Assembly: GCA_965222745.1 (NCBI GenBank) | Contig: CBDCUW010000004.1 | Coordinates: 434,001 to 498,000, forward strand | DNA from: CBDCUW01 sp965222745 | Lineage (GTDB): Bacteria; Planctomycetota; Planctomycetia; Pirellulales; Pirellulaceae | DNA length: 64,000 bases | Direction of reading: 5' to 3' | Shown here: positions 11,367 through 19,213 of the stretch, piece by piece | How positions within the stretch are numbered: position 1 is the stretch's first letter | How the letters are laid out: each line of letters starts with the position of its first letter | Position numbers and translations under genes: made by a program | Notes under the pieces: generated by a model | What the model was told of the DNA's origin: nothing | Databases searched by the model: none | What the model saw: the letters and a program-made list of their open reading frames with translations, nothing else

Positions 11367-12269
11367 CTACAAAGGTTCGACCTGCCAGTGATCGAGTTCC
11401 ATGGGCACGCTGCGGCCAAAAATGTTGATGATCACCGTGACTCGGCCATTGGCTTCGTCCACAGCGTCGACATCGCCTTCCTGGTTCTCGAAATTCCCTT
11501 CCTTGACGCGGACTCGATCGCCCACTTTGAACGGAATGGCTGTTTTGATGGGGGCTTCTTCTTCGTCTTCGACATCCGGTTTCTTCACGAACCGTTCGAT
11601 ATCGGACGGTTCCATTGGCATCGGCTTGCCGGCGGCGCCGGTGAAGTCACTGATCCCGTTTGTCTCGCGAACCAGGAACCAAGTGTCATCGTTGATGATC
11701 ATGTTGACCATGATGTAACCGGGCAGCAACTTGCGTTTGCTGATCCGGCGTTTTCCGTCGCGGGTGAAAGTCGCCACGTCTTCGGTCGGCACGACGATTT
11801 CACCAAAGAACTCATCCATCCCTTCCATCTTGACTCGCTTGCGAAGCGCATCGGCGATCGATTCTTCGCGGTTGAAGGCGACCTTCAAGATGTACCAATC
11901 CATGACCGCTTCGTCTTCCTCTTCAGGAGCGGTAGCAGGGGTGGCTGGCGCGGGCGCCGGAGGCGGCGGTGCGGGAGCGGGGGGCGGTGGCTCGACCGCG
12001 GCAGGCTCCGGTTCGGTTTCGGTTTCCATTTCCAAAACCTCGCCAGCATCCGATTCGGCCTCGGCAGGTTCGGAAGCGTTATCTTCGGTCGCTTCCGCCG
12101 ACACGTCCGCATCTGCCGATTCATCCGCGCTTTCAGACAGAGGCTCAGCGGCCGAAGCAGTCGCCTCCTCGGCTTCCCTTGCTTCGTCGGTGACCAAATC
12201 CTCAGTTGCGGCTTGCGGCGCGGGTTCTTCAGGCTTGGGGGTATTTTGGGAAGTGTCAGCTTGATTCAC
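11367..12269 (-). CDS. nusG: Transcription termination/antitermination factor NusG with long acidic N-terminal extension
   Basis: A 300-residue protein, against about 180 in E. coli. The NGN domain starts near residue 121 (DWYILKVAFNREESIADALRKR) and includes RRISKRKLLPGYIMVNM. The C-terminal KOW domain is VGDRVRVKEGNFENQEGDVDAVD. NusG binds RNA polymerase and suppresses pausing. The first 120 residues are an unusual Ala/Glu/Pro-rich tract with a block of prolines (about 97-115) and no predicted fold. The start is the in-frame ATG at 12269. It lies between secE and rplK on the minus strand. Confidence 0.97.
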   Translation of the reverse strand: MNQADTSQNTPKPEEPAPQAATEDLVTDEAREAEEATASAAEPLSESADESADADVSAEATEDNASEPAEAESDAGEVLEMETETEPEPAAVEPPPPAPAPPPPAPAPATPATAPEEEDEAVMDWYILKVAFNREESIADALRKRVKMEGMDEFFGEIVVPTEDVATFTRDGKRRISKRKLLPGYIMVNMIINDDTWFLVRETNGISDFTGAAGKPMPMEPSDIERFVKKPDVEDEEEAPIKTAIPFKVGDRVRVKEGNFENQEGDVDAVDEANGRVTVIINIFGRSVPMELDHWQVEPL

Positions 12270-12316
12270 GTTTTCACCGAGTGCGGCAAGTGAGGTTGAA
12301 AGTCGCGACGGTCACG

Positions 12317-12760
12317 TCAGCTTGTCACGCCAATCGCGTTGAAGAAAGCTTGCCAAATGATATCGAACAAGAACAAAGCGGATGCCAGGAAAAAGATCGT
12401 GAACATGACGACGATGGCTGCGCGGATCAACTCATCCTTGCTGGGCCAAGTGACCTTGTTCATCTCCGCTTCGACGGCGATCAGAAAATCGGCGAACCGC
12501 GGCCAGTTGACGACTCGATAGCCGAACCACAGTCCGGCGGCCAGCAATACGGCGGGAATACCGGGGATCATGTACGAGTCGGCCTCGAACACCCCGCGAA
12601 GCGAGCCATACAGACTCCAGCAACCCAGCGCGACAATGACCCAGATCGTCAGCGCGGTCAGCTGACGAACAATCCGTCCCTGGTTCGGTTTGTAAACGGA
12701 AGTTTGAAACAGTTCCGATGTCAGCGGGGCGCTGTTAGATCCTGCTATGTCTCGAGACAC
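12317..12760 (-). CDS. secE: Protein translocase subunit SecE
   Basis: A 147-residue protein, GTG start preceded by AGGAG seven bases upstream. Three hydrophobic helices are visible (WVIVALGCWSLYGSL; IPGIPAVLLAAGLWFGYRVV; AAIVVMFTIFFLASALFLFDI). The conserved cytosolic amphipathic stretch FLIAVEAEMNKVTWPSKDELIRA precedes the last helix. Most bacterial SecE proteins have only one helix; the three-helix form resembles E. coli SecE. It stabilises SecY in the translocon. Position between tRNA-Trp and nusG supports the call. Confidence 0.97.
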   Translation of the reverse strand: MSRDIAGSNSAPLTSELFQTSVYKPNQGRIVRQLTALTIWVIVALGCWSLYGSLRGVFEADSYMIPGIPAVLLAAGLWFGYRVVNWPRFADFLIAVEAEMNKVTWPSKDELIRAAIVVMFTIFFLASALFLFDIIWQAFFNAIGVTS

Positions 12761-12930
12761 CCGTCCGCTCCTGTTCAGTACACAAAAAGTGATTTCGACC
12801 GCCGTCCGTAACGGTCAAAGGTTGGTTGATCTTGTTCGGTTTCGTTCCATGGGTTTGCCAAGCTCGCGCGACTTTGGGCCACGTATGAGCGTCGTTTTCT
12901 TTTGCCGAGGCTCACTCGGTGGGGTGAAAG

Positions 12931-13003
12931 CAGGGGCGGAGGGACTTGAACCCGCAACCGCTGGTTTTGGAAACCAGTGCTCTGCCAATTGAGCTACACC
13001 CCT
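12931..13003 (-). tRNA. tRNA-Trp (CCA)
   Basis: A 73-nt cloverleaf read on the minus strand: acceptor AGGGGTG/CGCCCCT with discriminator G, D arm GCTC/GAGC, anticodon stem CTGGT/ACCAG with loop TTCCAAA (anticodon CCA), and T loop TTCAAGT. CCA tail is not encoded. Located between tuf and secE as in many bacteria. Confidence 0.97.
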
Positions 13004-13280
13004 TGGTGGATGGGAAAACCTTTCCTTACCTTCAGAGCTTCGTGCTGAAGACGCGACTCTTGGTTGAATCCCGAAATGGTACAGGAATTGCCCAAAAAAA
13101 CCAATGACCAACGGGGACTCCGTTTTCGCCGTCGCCGAAAGTGGCTCAGGAAGCACTTCTGACTCGAAAAAAGGCAGTGGTGCTCCGGCCCCGACGTTGC
13201 TGTGGTCGGGGCTCCACAATCGTTTCGACGGGATGGGGGTCCCGCTGGCCATGGAAAAGTGGGTAACTTTTTATTGAGAT

Positions 13281-14474
13281 TTACTCGACAATCTTGGAAA
13301 CGATGCCCGATCCCACCGTGCGACCGCCCTCGCGAATCGCGAATCGGACTCCATCGTCCATCGCGATCGGCTTGTGCAGTTCGACGCTGACCTTGACGTT
13401 GTCACCCGGCATGCACATTTCGGCGTCGACCAGGTTGGCCGTGCCGGTGACGTCGGTGGTGCGGAAGTAGAACTGCGGGCGATAACCGCTGAAAAACGGC
13501 GTGTGGCGTCCACCCTCGTCCTTGCTCAGGCAGTAAACCTCCGCCTCGAACTTGGTGTGAGGCGTGATGCTGCCCGGCTTGGCCAGCACCTGACCGCGCT
13601 CGATCTCTTCACGTTTGATACCACGCAGCAGGCAGCCGACGTTGTCCCCCGCCTGGCCCGACTCCATTTCCTTGCGGAACATCTCGACGCCCGTGCAGGT
13701 CGTCTTGGCCGATTCCTTCAAGCCGACGATCTCAACTTCTTCGCCAACCTTGATGACACCGCGCTCGATTCGGCCCGTGGCAACTGTACCACGACCTTCG
13801 ATCGAGAAGACGTCTTCGATTGCCATCAAAAACGGTTTGTCGTCTTCACGCACTGGATCGGGAATGTTCTCGTCCAGCGCATCCATCAACTCGCTGATGC
13901 ACTTGCTGGCTTCCGGATCGGCGGGATTGTTGTAGGCCGGCAGCGCCGAACCGTGAACAACGGGAACGTCGTCGCCAGGGAAGTCGTACTTGCTGAGCAA
14001 TTCGCGAGCTTCCAATTCCACCAGTTCCAGCAGTTCCTCGTCGTCGACCAGGTCGCACTTGTTCAGGAATACCACGATGTAGGGGACGCCGACCTGACGA
14101 GCAAGCAGAACGTGCTCCTTGGTTTGCGGCATCGGACCGTCGGCAGCCGAAACGACCAGGATCGCGCCGTCCATCTGGGCGGCACCCGTGATCATGTTCT
14201 TGATAAAGTCGGCGTGGCCGGGGCAGTCGATATGAGCGTAGTGACGCTTATCGGTTTCGTATTCGACGTGCGCCACAGCGATCGTCACTGTTTTGGTCTC
14301 GTCACGGACCGTGCCACCCTTGGCGATATCCGCGTAGCCCTTTGCCTCAGCCAGTCCCTTGGCGGCTTGCACCGCAAGGATGGCCCCGGTGGTGGTTGTT
14401 TTGCCGTGGTCAATGTGGCCGATGGTGCCGACGTTAACGTGGGGCTTGGTCCGTTCAAAAGTTGCCTTAGCCAT
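13281..14474 (-). CDS. tuf: Elongation factor Tu
   Basis: A 397-residue protein, full length for EF-Tu. G1 is GHIDHGKTT, G2 region GGTVRDETKTVTIAVAHVEY, G3 DCPGHADF and G4 NKCD. It delivers aminoacyl-tRNA to the ribosome. Domains 2 and 3 follow with GRGTVATGRIERG and AEVYCLSKDEGGRHTPFFSGYRPQFYFRTTDVTG (position about 305-338), ending in GSGIVSKIVE. It is preceded by four tRNA genes and followed by tRNA-Trp and secE, the arrangement of E. coli tufB. It probably shares a transcript with the upstream tRNAs. Confidence 0.99.
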   Translation of the reverse strand: MAKATFERTKPHVNVGTIGHIDHGKTTTTGAILAVQAAKGLAEAKGYADIAKGGTVRDETKTVTIAVAHVEYETDKRHYAHIDCPGHADFIKNMITGAAQMDGAILVVSAADGPMPQTKEHVLLARQVGVPYIVVFLNKCDLVDDEELLELVELEARELLSKYDFPGDDVPVVHGSALPAYNNPADPEASKCISELMDALDENIPDPVREDDKPFLMAIEDVFSIEGRGTVATGRIERGVIKVGEEVEIVGLKESAKTTCTGVEMFRKEMESGQAGDNVGCLLRGIKREEIERGQVLAKPGSITPHTKFEAEVYCLSKDEGGRHTPFFSGYRPQFYFRTTDVTGTANLVDAEMCMPGDNVKVSVELHKPIAMDDGVRFAIREGGRTVGSGIVSKIVE

Positions 14475-14783
14475 TTCTCTTTTTCACCTGCAACTGACCG
14501 TGCCGCTACTGAACAGAGATACGCTCCGTGTCAGCCCAAGTAGCCGGCGACCGCGTTCACACCCACGGTTGATTCGCCAATCACTTGGCCGCAATGGTCA
14601 AAACTCGTTCAACAAAGAATCGAAACGATAGGAAACATCCAATTCCCACCGCGGGAAAGGATGGTATGTATTGTGTTCTCGCCAAATCCCGATGGCAGCC
14701 CCACTCCCGAAGGGCGGCCTTGTCGCATGGCGAAACGTAAGTTGTTGCCGAATGTTTCCCGGCTTGCAATTGGCCAGCTCAAA

Positions 14784-14859
<76 letters not shown>

Positions 14860-14953
14860 CTGTCCAGCGGCTGGGAGGGGGAGCATTCTAGGACGAATCT
14901 GCTCCGCTACCCGGTCGCAGGCAGCTCAATTGCATTGGTAACTTCGGCAAAAA

Positions 14954-15024
14954 AGCGGGTGAAGGGAATCGAACCCTCGTATTCAGCTTGGAAGGCTGCT
15001 GCTCTACCATTGAGCTACACCCGC
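14954..15024 (-). tRNA. tRNA-Gly (TCC)
   Basis: Acceptor GCGGGTG/CACCCGC, discriminator T, loop CTTCCAA (anticodon TCC), T loop TTCGATT. 71 nt. Third of the tRNA cluster upstream of tuf. Confidence 0.96.
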
Positions 15025-15087
15025 GAGCGGACTTGGGTGGGGGAGTGAAATTTCTTTCTTCACCCTGCTCACATCCAATTTCCAAAG

Positions 15088-15169
15088 TGGGGGCTACAGG
15101 ATTCGAACCTGTGTAGGCGTAGCCAACGGATTTACAGTCCGCCCCCTTTAACCACTCGGGCAAACCCCC
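15088..15169 (-). tRNA. tRNA-Tyr (GTA)
   Basis: 82 nt with a long variable arm (class II), acceptor GGGGGTT/AGCCCCC, discriminator A, anticodon stem GGACT with loop containing GTA, T loop TTCGAAT. Confidence 0.96.
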
Positions 15170-15243
15170 AAAAATCCAGTTCCAATGGATGCGAATCGGC
15201 TTTTCTGCTTTCTCTCCTGATTGTGCTGTTTTTCGCGGATCAG

Positions 15244-15316
15244 AGCCAGCGGAGGGATTCGAACCCACGACCGGCTGATTACAAATCAGCTGCTCTGCCA
15301 ACTGAGCTACGCTGGC
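15244..15316 (-). tRNA. tRNA-Thr (TGT)
   Basis: Acceptor GCCAGCG/CGCTGGC, discriminator T, anticodon stem CTGAT/ATCAG with loop TTGTA (anticodon TGT), T loop TTCGAAT. First of the thrU-tyrU-glyT-thrT-like cluster. Confidence 0.97.
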
Positions 15317-15628
15317 GGCGTCCTATCCGGTCTCATCTGTTGCATCGAGGACGAAATTGGACCTCCCCTGATCCAAGATTTCTCCCCGTTTATTCCGGAG
15401 GCTCGGAAGGGCAGAGTGTAGCGATCCGGCGGTCTGCGACAAGACGGAATTGCCCGCTTTTTCTGCACCAGGCCCGAATTACCAAGCCCGAAATCCGCAA
15501 ATCAGCCGGCACCCGTTCTGCCTTGCTGCTTGTGACACCTTGGCAACCGATTCGGTTCAGCCCACCAGAGCTTGGTACAAGACGTCTGGAAAACCCTTCA
15601 AACTCGTTGCCGCTACTCGGCCGATTTC
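15317..15628. other. Gene-free spacer upstream of the tRNA-tuf cluster
   Basis: 312 bases with no convincing ORF. It must hold the promoter for the minus-strand tRNA-tuf transcript, but I could not pick a clear -35/-10 pair. The end next to the MBL gene carries CGATTTC-tca-GAAATCG, the same stem as one arm of the 2900-3025 repeat with a different loop. Confidence 0.5.
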
Positions 15629-16381
15629 TCAGAAATCGACCTCCCGACCATCCTCGGCCAGGATCACTTCACAGCCGACCTGCCGCCGAATCGAATCGAG
15701 ATCGACCGGGTCTGTGGCATCTTCCAGAGGATTGATGTGGGTGACCAGCAGCTTCGCCGGTTGCGACAGCCCCGCAACCTCCGCGACTCGGCCGGTCCAG
15801 CTGTGCCCGGTCTTGCGAGCCCAATCTTCGGCCGAGTCTCGAAAATAGCACTCGTGCATCAATAGATCGGCACGCCGAGACCACTCCGCATGGTCGGCCG
15901 AGGTGTCGCCCCGCGTGTCGGTCGCGTAGATCAACCGCTTCGGATGGTCGGGCCAATCGAGCCGATAGGCGACCGACCCGCCAGGATGATCCTGAGGCCG
16001 CCAGGAGACGGTGGCATCCCCGATCTGAAATTCGGGCTGCCGGTCGATTGCGATCCACTCCGCCTCCAGCGGCGAAGGAAAAATCAGCTCATGAAAAAGA
16101 TGATGACGAACCGCATCGATCTTTGCCGATTCGCCCCAAATCCGCAGCTTCTTCACCGAACACTTGTAAAGCACGTCCAGAAAGAAGGTTAACCCGACGG
16201 TGTGATCCAGATGGGCATGGCTCAGCAGCACGTCCAGCCGATCGGTCCGAACCAACGGCGCCAGCCGATAAATCCCAGTGCCGGCATCGAGCACGATTCC
16301 CGATTCGGGAAGAAAGTAGCAAGAGGTATGGCGTGAATCGTTGGGGTGGTATCCGACGGTGCCTAAACAATGAAGTCGCAT
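15629..16381 (-). CDS. Metallo-beta-lactamase fold hydrolase (RNase Z/phosphodiesterase type)
   Basis: A 250-residue protein. The ATG at 16381 (MRLHCLGTVGYHPNDSRHT) is preferred to a longer frame reaching 16447, because it begins at the first strand of the MBL fold. The metal-binding motif is LLSHAHLDHTVGL (HxHxDH). IYATDTRGDT supplies the bridging Asp, LLMHECYF follows, and LLVTHINPLED carries the last His. The order matches the RNase Z/arylsulfatase/phosphodiesterase branch of the superfamily. The substrate cannot be told from sequence; RNase Z-specific exosite arms are not obvious. Confidence 0.85.
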   Translation of the reverse strand: MRLHCLGTVGYHPNDSRHTSCYFLPESGIVLDAGTGIYRLAPLVRTDRLDVLLSHAHLDHTVGLTFFLDVLYKCSVKKLRIWGESAKIDAVRHHLFHELIFPSPLEAEWIAIDRQPEFQIGDATVSWRPQDHPGGSVAYRLDWPDHPKRLIYATDTRGDTSADHAEWSRRADLLMHECYFRDSAEDWARKTGHSWTGRVAEVAGLSQPAKLLVTHINPLEDATDPVDLDSIRRQVGCEVILAEDGREVDF

Positions 16382-16758
16382 CGATTTCCGCAATTCGGGG
16401 AGAGCTGCCACAGCGAGTAGTCTGACGCAACCCAAGATTTCCCGCAAAGCCAGTTCAGACCGGAGGCACCCGAATCGGTTGGTTTTGTGCTGGGCCCCAG
16501 GGTAGCGAAACTCGCCAAGCGTTTCGGCGAGCGCCGAAAGTCTTGGCGACTCTCGGCGACTTCCGCTACCACCCAGGAATCAACTTCTTCCCGAGCCCGG
16601 CCGCCAGCCATCCTTGCCTCGATCCATCCAAAACCTTATTCTTCGCGATGTCTACTCCATCAAGCTGGCAACCGGAGAGAGCAAGGCAGGTGAACCCCAC
16701 CACCACCATCGGTTTCTCCTAAGACAGACAAACCCCAGCCCACCGATGGAGCGCAAAA
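16382..16758. other. Gene-free spacer between MBL gene and tRNA-Leu
   Basis: 377 bases. Small ORFs here have neither ribosome sites nor recognisable products. The segment 16491-16560 has repeated inverted words (GCGAAACTCGCC, GGCGAGCGCC, GGCGAC) but no clean terminator. I see nothing else. Confidence 0.4.
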
Positions 16759-16843
16759 GCGGATGTGGCGGAACTGGCAGACGCGCTAGATTCAGGTTCT
16801 AGTGTCCATTACGGACGTGGAGGTTCAAATCCTCTCATCCGCA
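16759..16843 (+). tRNA. tRNA-Leu (CAG)
   Basis: 85 nt, class II with a long variable arm. Acceptor GCGGATG/CATCCGC, discriminator A, anticodon stem CTAGA/TCTAG with loop TTCAGGT (anticodon CAG), T loop TTCAAAT. A tyrosine recombinase begins 128 bases downstream on the same strand, so the tRNA 3' end is the likely attachment site. Confidence 0.96.
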
Positions 16844-16971
16844 CTGAAAAAAACCGTGGTAAATCGAGATTTGCTGCGGTTTCTTTTTTGCCCTGACCGT
16901 GCGAGATAGCACAAAAGTAGCACACGATTGGGCTCACATTGCGCTTGCATCGCTGGCGCTCAAGCAAGCAG

Positions 16972-18240
16972 ATGCGTACGATTCGACACCTACTTACCGG
17001 AGTCGAATACGTGGCTAGTCTTGAGCAACACCCAACATCCAAAGTCTTTCGCATCCGCTTCCGTTTCGGTGGTCGGCAGTTCTTTCGCTCCATCAAAACC
17101 CAAGACCGAAAAGTCGCTCGTTCGATTCTCGGACGCGTTGAAGAAACACTCCGGCTCATCGAGCAGGGACGCCTCGAAATCCCAGCCGATGCAGAGCCTG
17201 GTGCATTCATTCTCAGCGATGGCAAGCACAAACAAAAACCTGCGTCTGCCAAGAACCTTGTCTCACTCAAGAGGCTATTCGAGCTTTACCAAGAACGGAG
17301 AATCGATGGTGCCAAGGAGCCATCGACTATCAAGACGGAAGAAACTCACATCAAACATCTCCTCCGATTGTTGCCTGTCAACAAAGCCATCCAAGCGACT
17401 GCTCACGGAGACCTGCAACGCTACGTAGGGAAACGCCTGAAAGAGAAAAGGGGAACTCGCTGCATCAGTCCAGATACCGTCAAACAAGAAATCGTCACGT
17501 TTCGCATCATCTGGAACTGGGCAAAAAACGAGTTCGCACTCGGTGAAGCTCCCACTCAAGGACTTATCTTTGGCAAACGCGACCAAAAGCCGCCATTCAT
17601 GACTTGGGCCGAGATAGAAACACGAATCGAACGAGGCGGGCTCAGTGACAATGAAGTCGCCGACCTCTGGGAGTGCCTTTATCTCTCGACTGAGGAAATT
17701 GCCGAGCTGCTCCGACATGCCAAAGAGACTGCAAGATATCACTTCATTTATCCAATGCTGTTTTTCGTTGCATACACCGGTGTGCGACGAAGTGAAATGA
17801 TGCGGTCTCTCATCGATGATTTTGACCTGGAGAGTCGAACGGTCCTGATTCGCGAAAAGAAAAGAAGCAAAGACAAGTCCATTACCTTCCGACGAATCGA
17901 TTTAGCGGAGCCCTTGGTTGATGTGATGCAAGACTGGCTCGCAAATCATCCCGGTGGGCAGCATACCTTTTGTTTGCCAAGCACCGACGCTGCTCCGAAA
18001 GGTCTCACGGCAAATCAAGCTCGTGACCATTTCGAACGAACGCTTCAGAAAAGCCGATGGGAGAAACTGAAGGGATACCACGTCTTTCGTCATTCATTCG
18101 CATCTAACTTGGCCTCCAAGGGAGTCGACCAAAGAATCATCGACCTCTGGATGGGACATCAGACGGAAGAGATGAGGGAACGATACCGTCACCTTCACCC
18201 CAACACTCGCAAGTCAGCAATCGACCTGCTCGCCGAGTAG
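16972..18240 (+). CDS. Tyrosine recombinase/phage-type integrase next to tRNA-Leu
   Basis: A 422-residue protein from the ATG at 16972; an in-frame TTG at 16939 is less likely. The N-terminal part resembles an arm-binding domain (KVFRIRFRFGGRQFFRSIKTQDRK, about residues 22-45). A SAM-like core-binding domain (about 95-200) precedes the catalytic domain. Catalytic residues seen are Arg near 270 (YTGVRRSEM), His-x-x-Arg near 370 (YHVFRHSFASN), His near 396 (LWMGHQ) and the nucleophile Tyr near 405 (RERYRHLHP). It is complete and looks functional. Its position just after tRNA-Leu is typical of an integrated genomic island. No excisionase gene lies beside it. Confidence 0.93.
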   Translation: MRTIRHLLTGVEYVASLEQHPTSKVFRIRFRFGGRQFFRSIKTQDRKVARSILGRVEETLRLIEQGRLEIPADAEPGAFILSDGKHKQKPASAKNLVSLKRLFELYQERRIDGAKEPSTIKTEETHIKHLLRLLPVNKAIQATAHGDLQRYVGKRLKEKRGTRCISPDTVKQEIVTFRIIWNWAKNEFALGEAPTQGLIFGKRDQKPPFMTWAEIETRIERGGLSDNEVADLWECLYLSTEEIAELLRHAKETARYHFIYPMLFFVAYTGVRRSEMMRSLIDDFDLESRTVLIREKKRSKDKSITFRRIDLAEPLVDVMQDWLANHPGGQHTFCLPSTDAAPKGLTANQARDHFERTLQKSRWEKLKGYHVFRHSFASNLASKGVDQRIIDLWMGHQTEEMRERYRHLHPNTRKSAIDLLAE

Positions 18241-18309
18241 CCTTCCCAGGGATTGTGCAGACCAAACGCAAAAAGGACACTGATACCTGCGGGCACCCCA
18301 GGTAAAAGC

Positions 18310-18930
18310 ATGCGTTTTGACTGCAAGTTTCGATACTACCCCCATGTGACTGAACCGGATGATTTTATTCGGCCATACGTCATCGACATCATCTGTTCAT
18401 CCGAGACGGATGAGGAAGTCATCGTTGCAAGAATCGCTTTGGACTACCTGGACATTGTTCGGGCGGAAGTCTCAAGGCAGCATCTTTACGAAGTTTGTGA
18501 TGCGGACTCAGCCGGTTGGGAGCACGTTTACTCGGCGATCATTGAGCCAGGAGTAAACAGTGCAGAGATTCGGCGTGACTTCGGATTCGACGAACCAGTC
18601 CACAGCATTCTCTTTGTCTACCAATCTGTATTTCACCCTTGTCTTCGCGACTGGCAGCGGTACATCCTCGACCATGTTTGCGGATTGTTTGGAACTGACT
18701 CGGCGACGGTAATGTGGAAAGGGGAGACCGATTTGTCCGACAAAGAGCTCGCAAGCTTAGGGTTTCGTATTGTCGCTGGACACGACCTTCTCTTTCGTCC
18801 GAATATGCTCAAGAACGAGTATGATTCGCTGGAAGACAGGCGAAATCCGTTTGACATTGAAGTCGAGGATGACGTCGGCGAGTACGTGCTTGGAGCTTGG
18901 AAGAAACTCGAACCCGATGACACGGACTAG
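18310..18930 (+). CDS. Hypothetical protein next to integrase
   Basis: A 206-residue protein from the ATG at 18310 (a TTG at 18253 in the same frame is unlikely). It is acidic and appears globular, with segments such as FIRPYVIDIICSSETDEEVIVARIALDYLDIVRAEV and FRPNMLKNEYDSL. The N-terminal half has the alternating pattern of a GNAT-like or beta-alpha fold, but no acetyl-CoA loop (QxxGxG/A) is present. No family recognised. It is probably island cargo beside the integrase. Confidence 0.7.
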   Translation: MRFDCKFRYYPHVTEPDDFIRPYVIDIICSSETDEEVIVARIALDYLDIVRAEVSRQHLYEVCDADSAGWEHVYSAIIEPGVNSAEIRRDFGFDEPVHSILFVYQSVFHPCLRDWQRYILDHVCGLFGTDSATVMWKGETDLSDKELASLGFRIVAGHDLLFRPNMLKNEYDSLEDRRNPFDIEVEDDVGEYVLGAWKKLEPDDTD

Positions 18931-19213
18931 CCCAGATAGAGGGGCTCTCCGAGCATCACGCTCGTTTTCGGCATTCCGGTTTAGAAATGTCTCGATATTT
19001 ACGCCAGAAATAGGTGTTCATATTCCTAGCGGCAGGACCCGGACCATTGGTTGTCACCCGCGATCCGCCACCCACGATGGGCGTTGGCGGCCAGTAGGTC
19101 TCGTCGTCTTTCAGAATGATCGTTTCCGGTAATCCGGCTTTCAAAAACTTCATTCTGATATCCGGTACTTTTTAAGAGGGGCCAGGTTGATTTTAAATGA
19201 TCGTTGCTGATCG
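18931..19213. other. Spacer with possible remnant ORF between island cargo and sulfatase
   Basis: A 65-codon minus-strand frame (18956-19153; MKFLKAGLPETIILKDDETYW at its start) has protein-like composition but no recognised family, and could be the tail of a degraded gene. No other support. Confidence 0.25.

Noticed and set aside
12761..12930. rpmG (L33) between tRNA-Trp and secE
   Set aside because: Often found at this position, but no small ORF here has L33 features.
13374..14543. 389-codon ORF opposite tuf
   Set aside because: Antisense shadow of a highly conserved gene.
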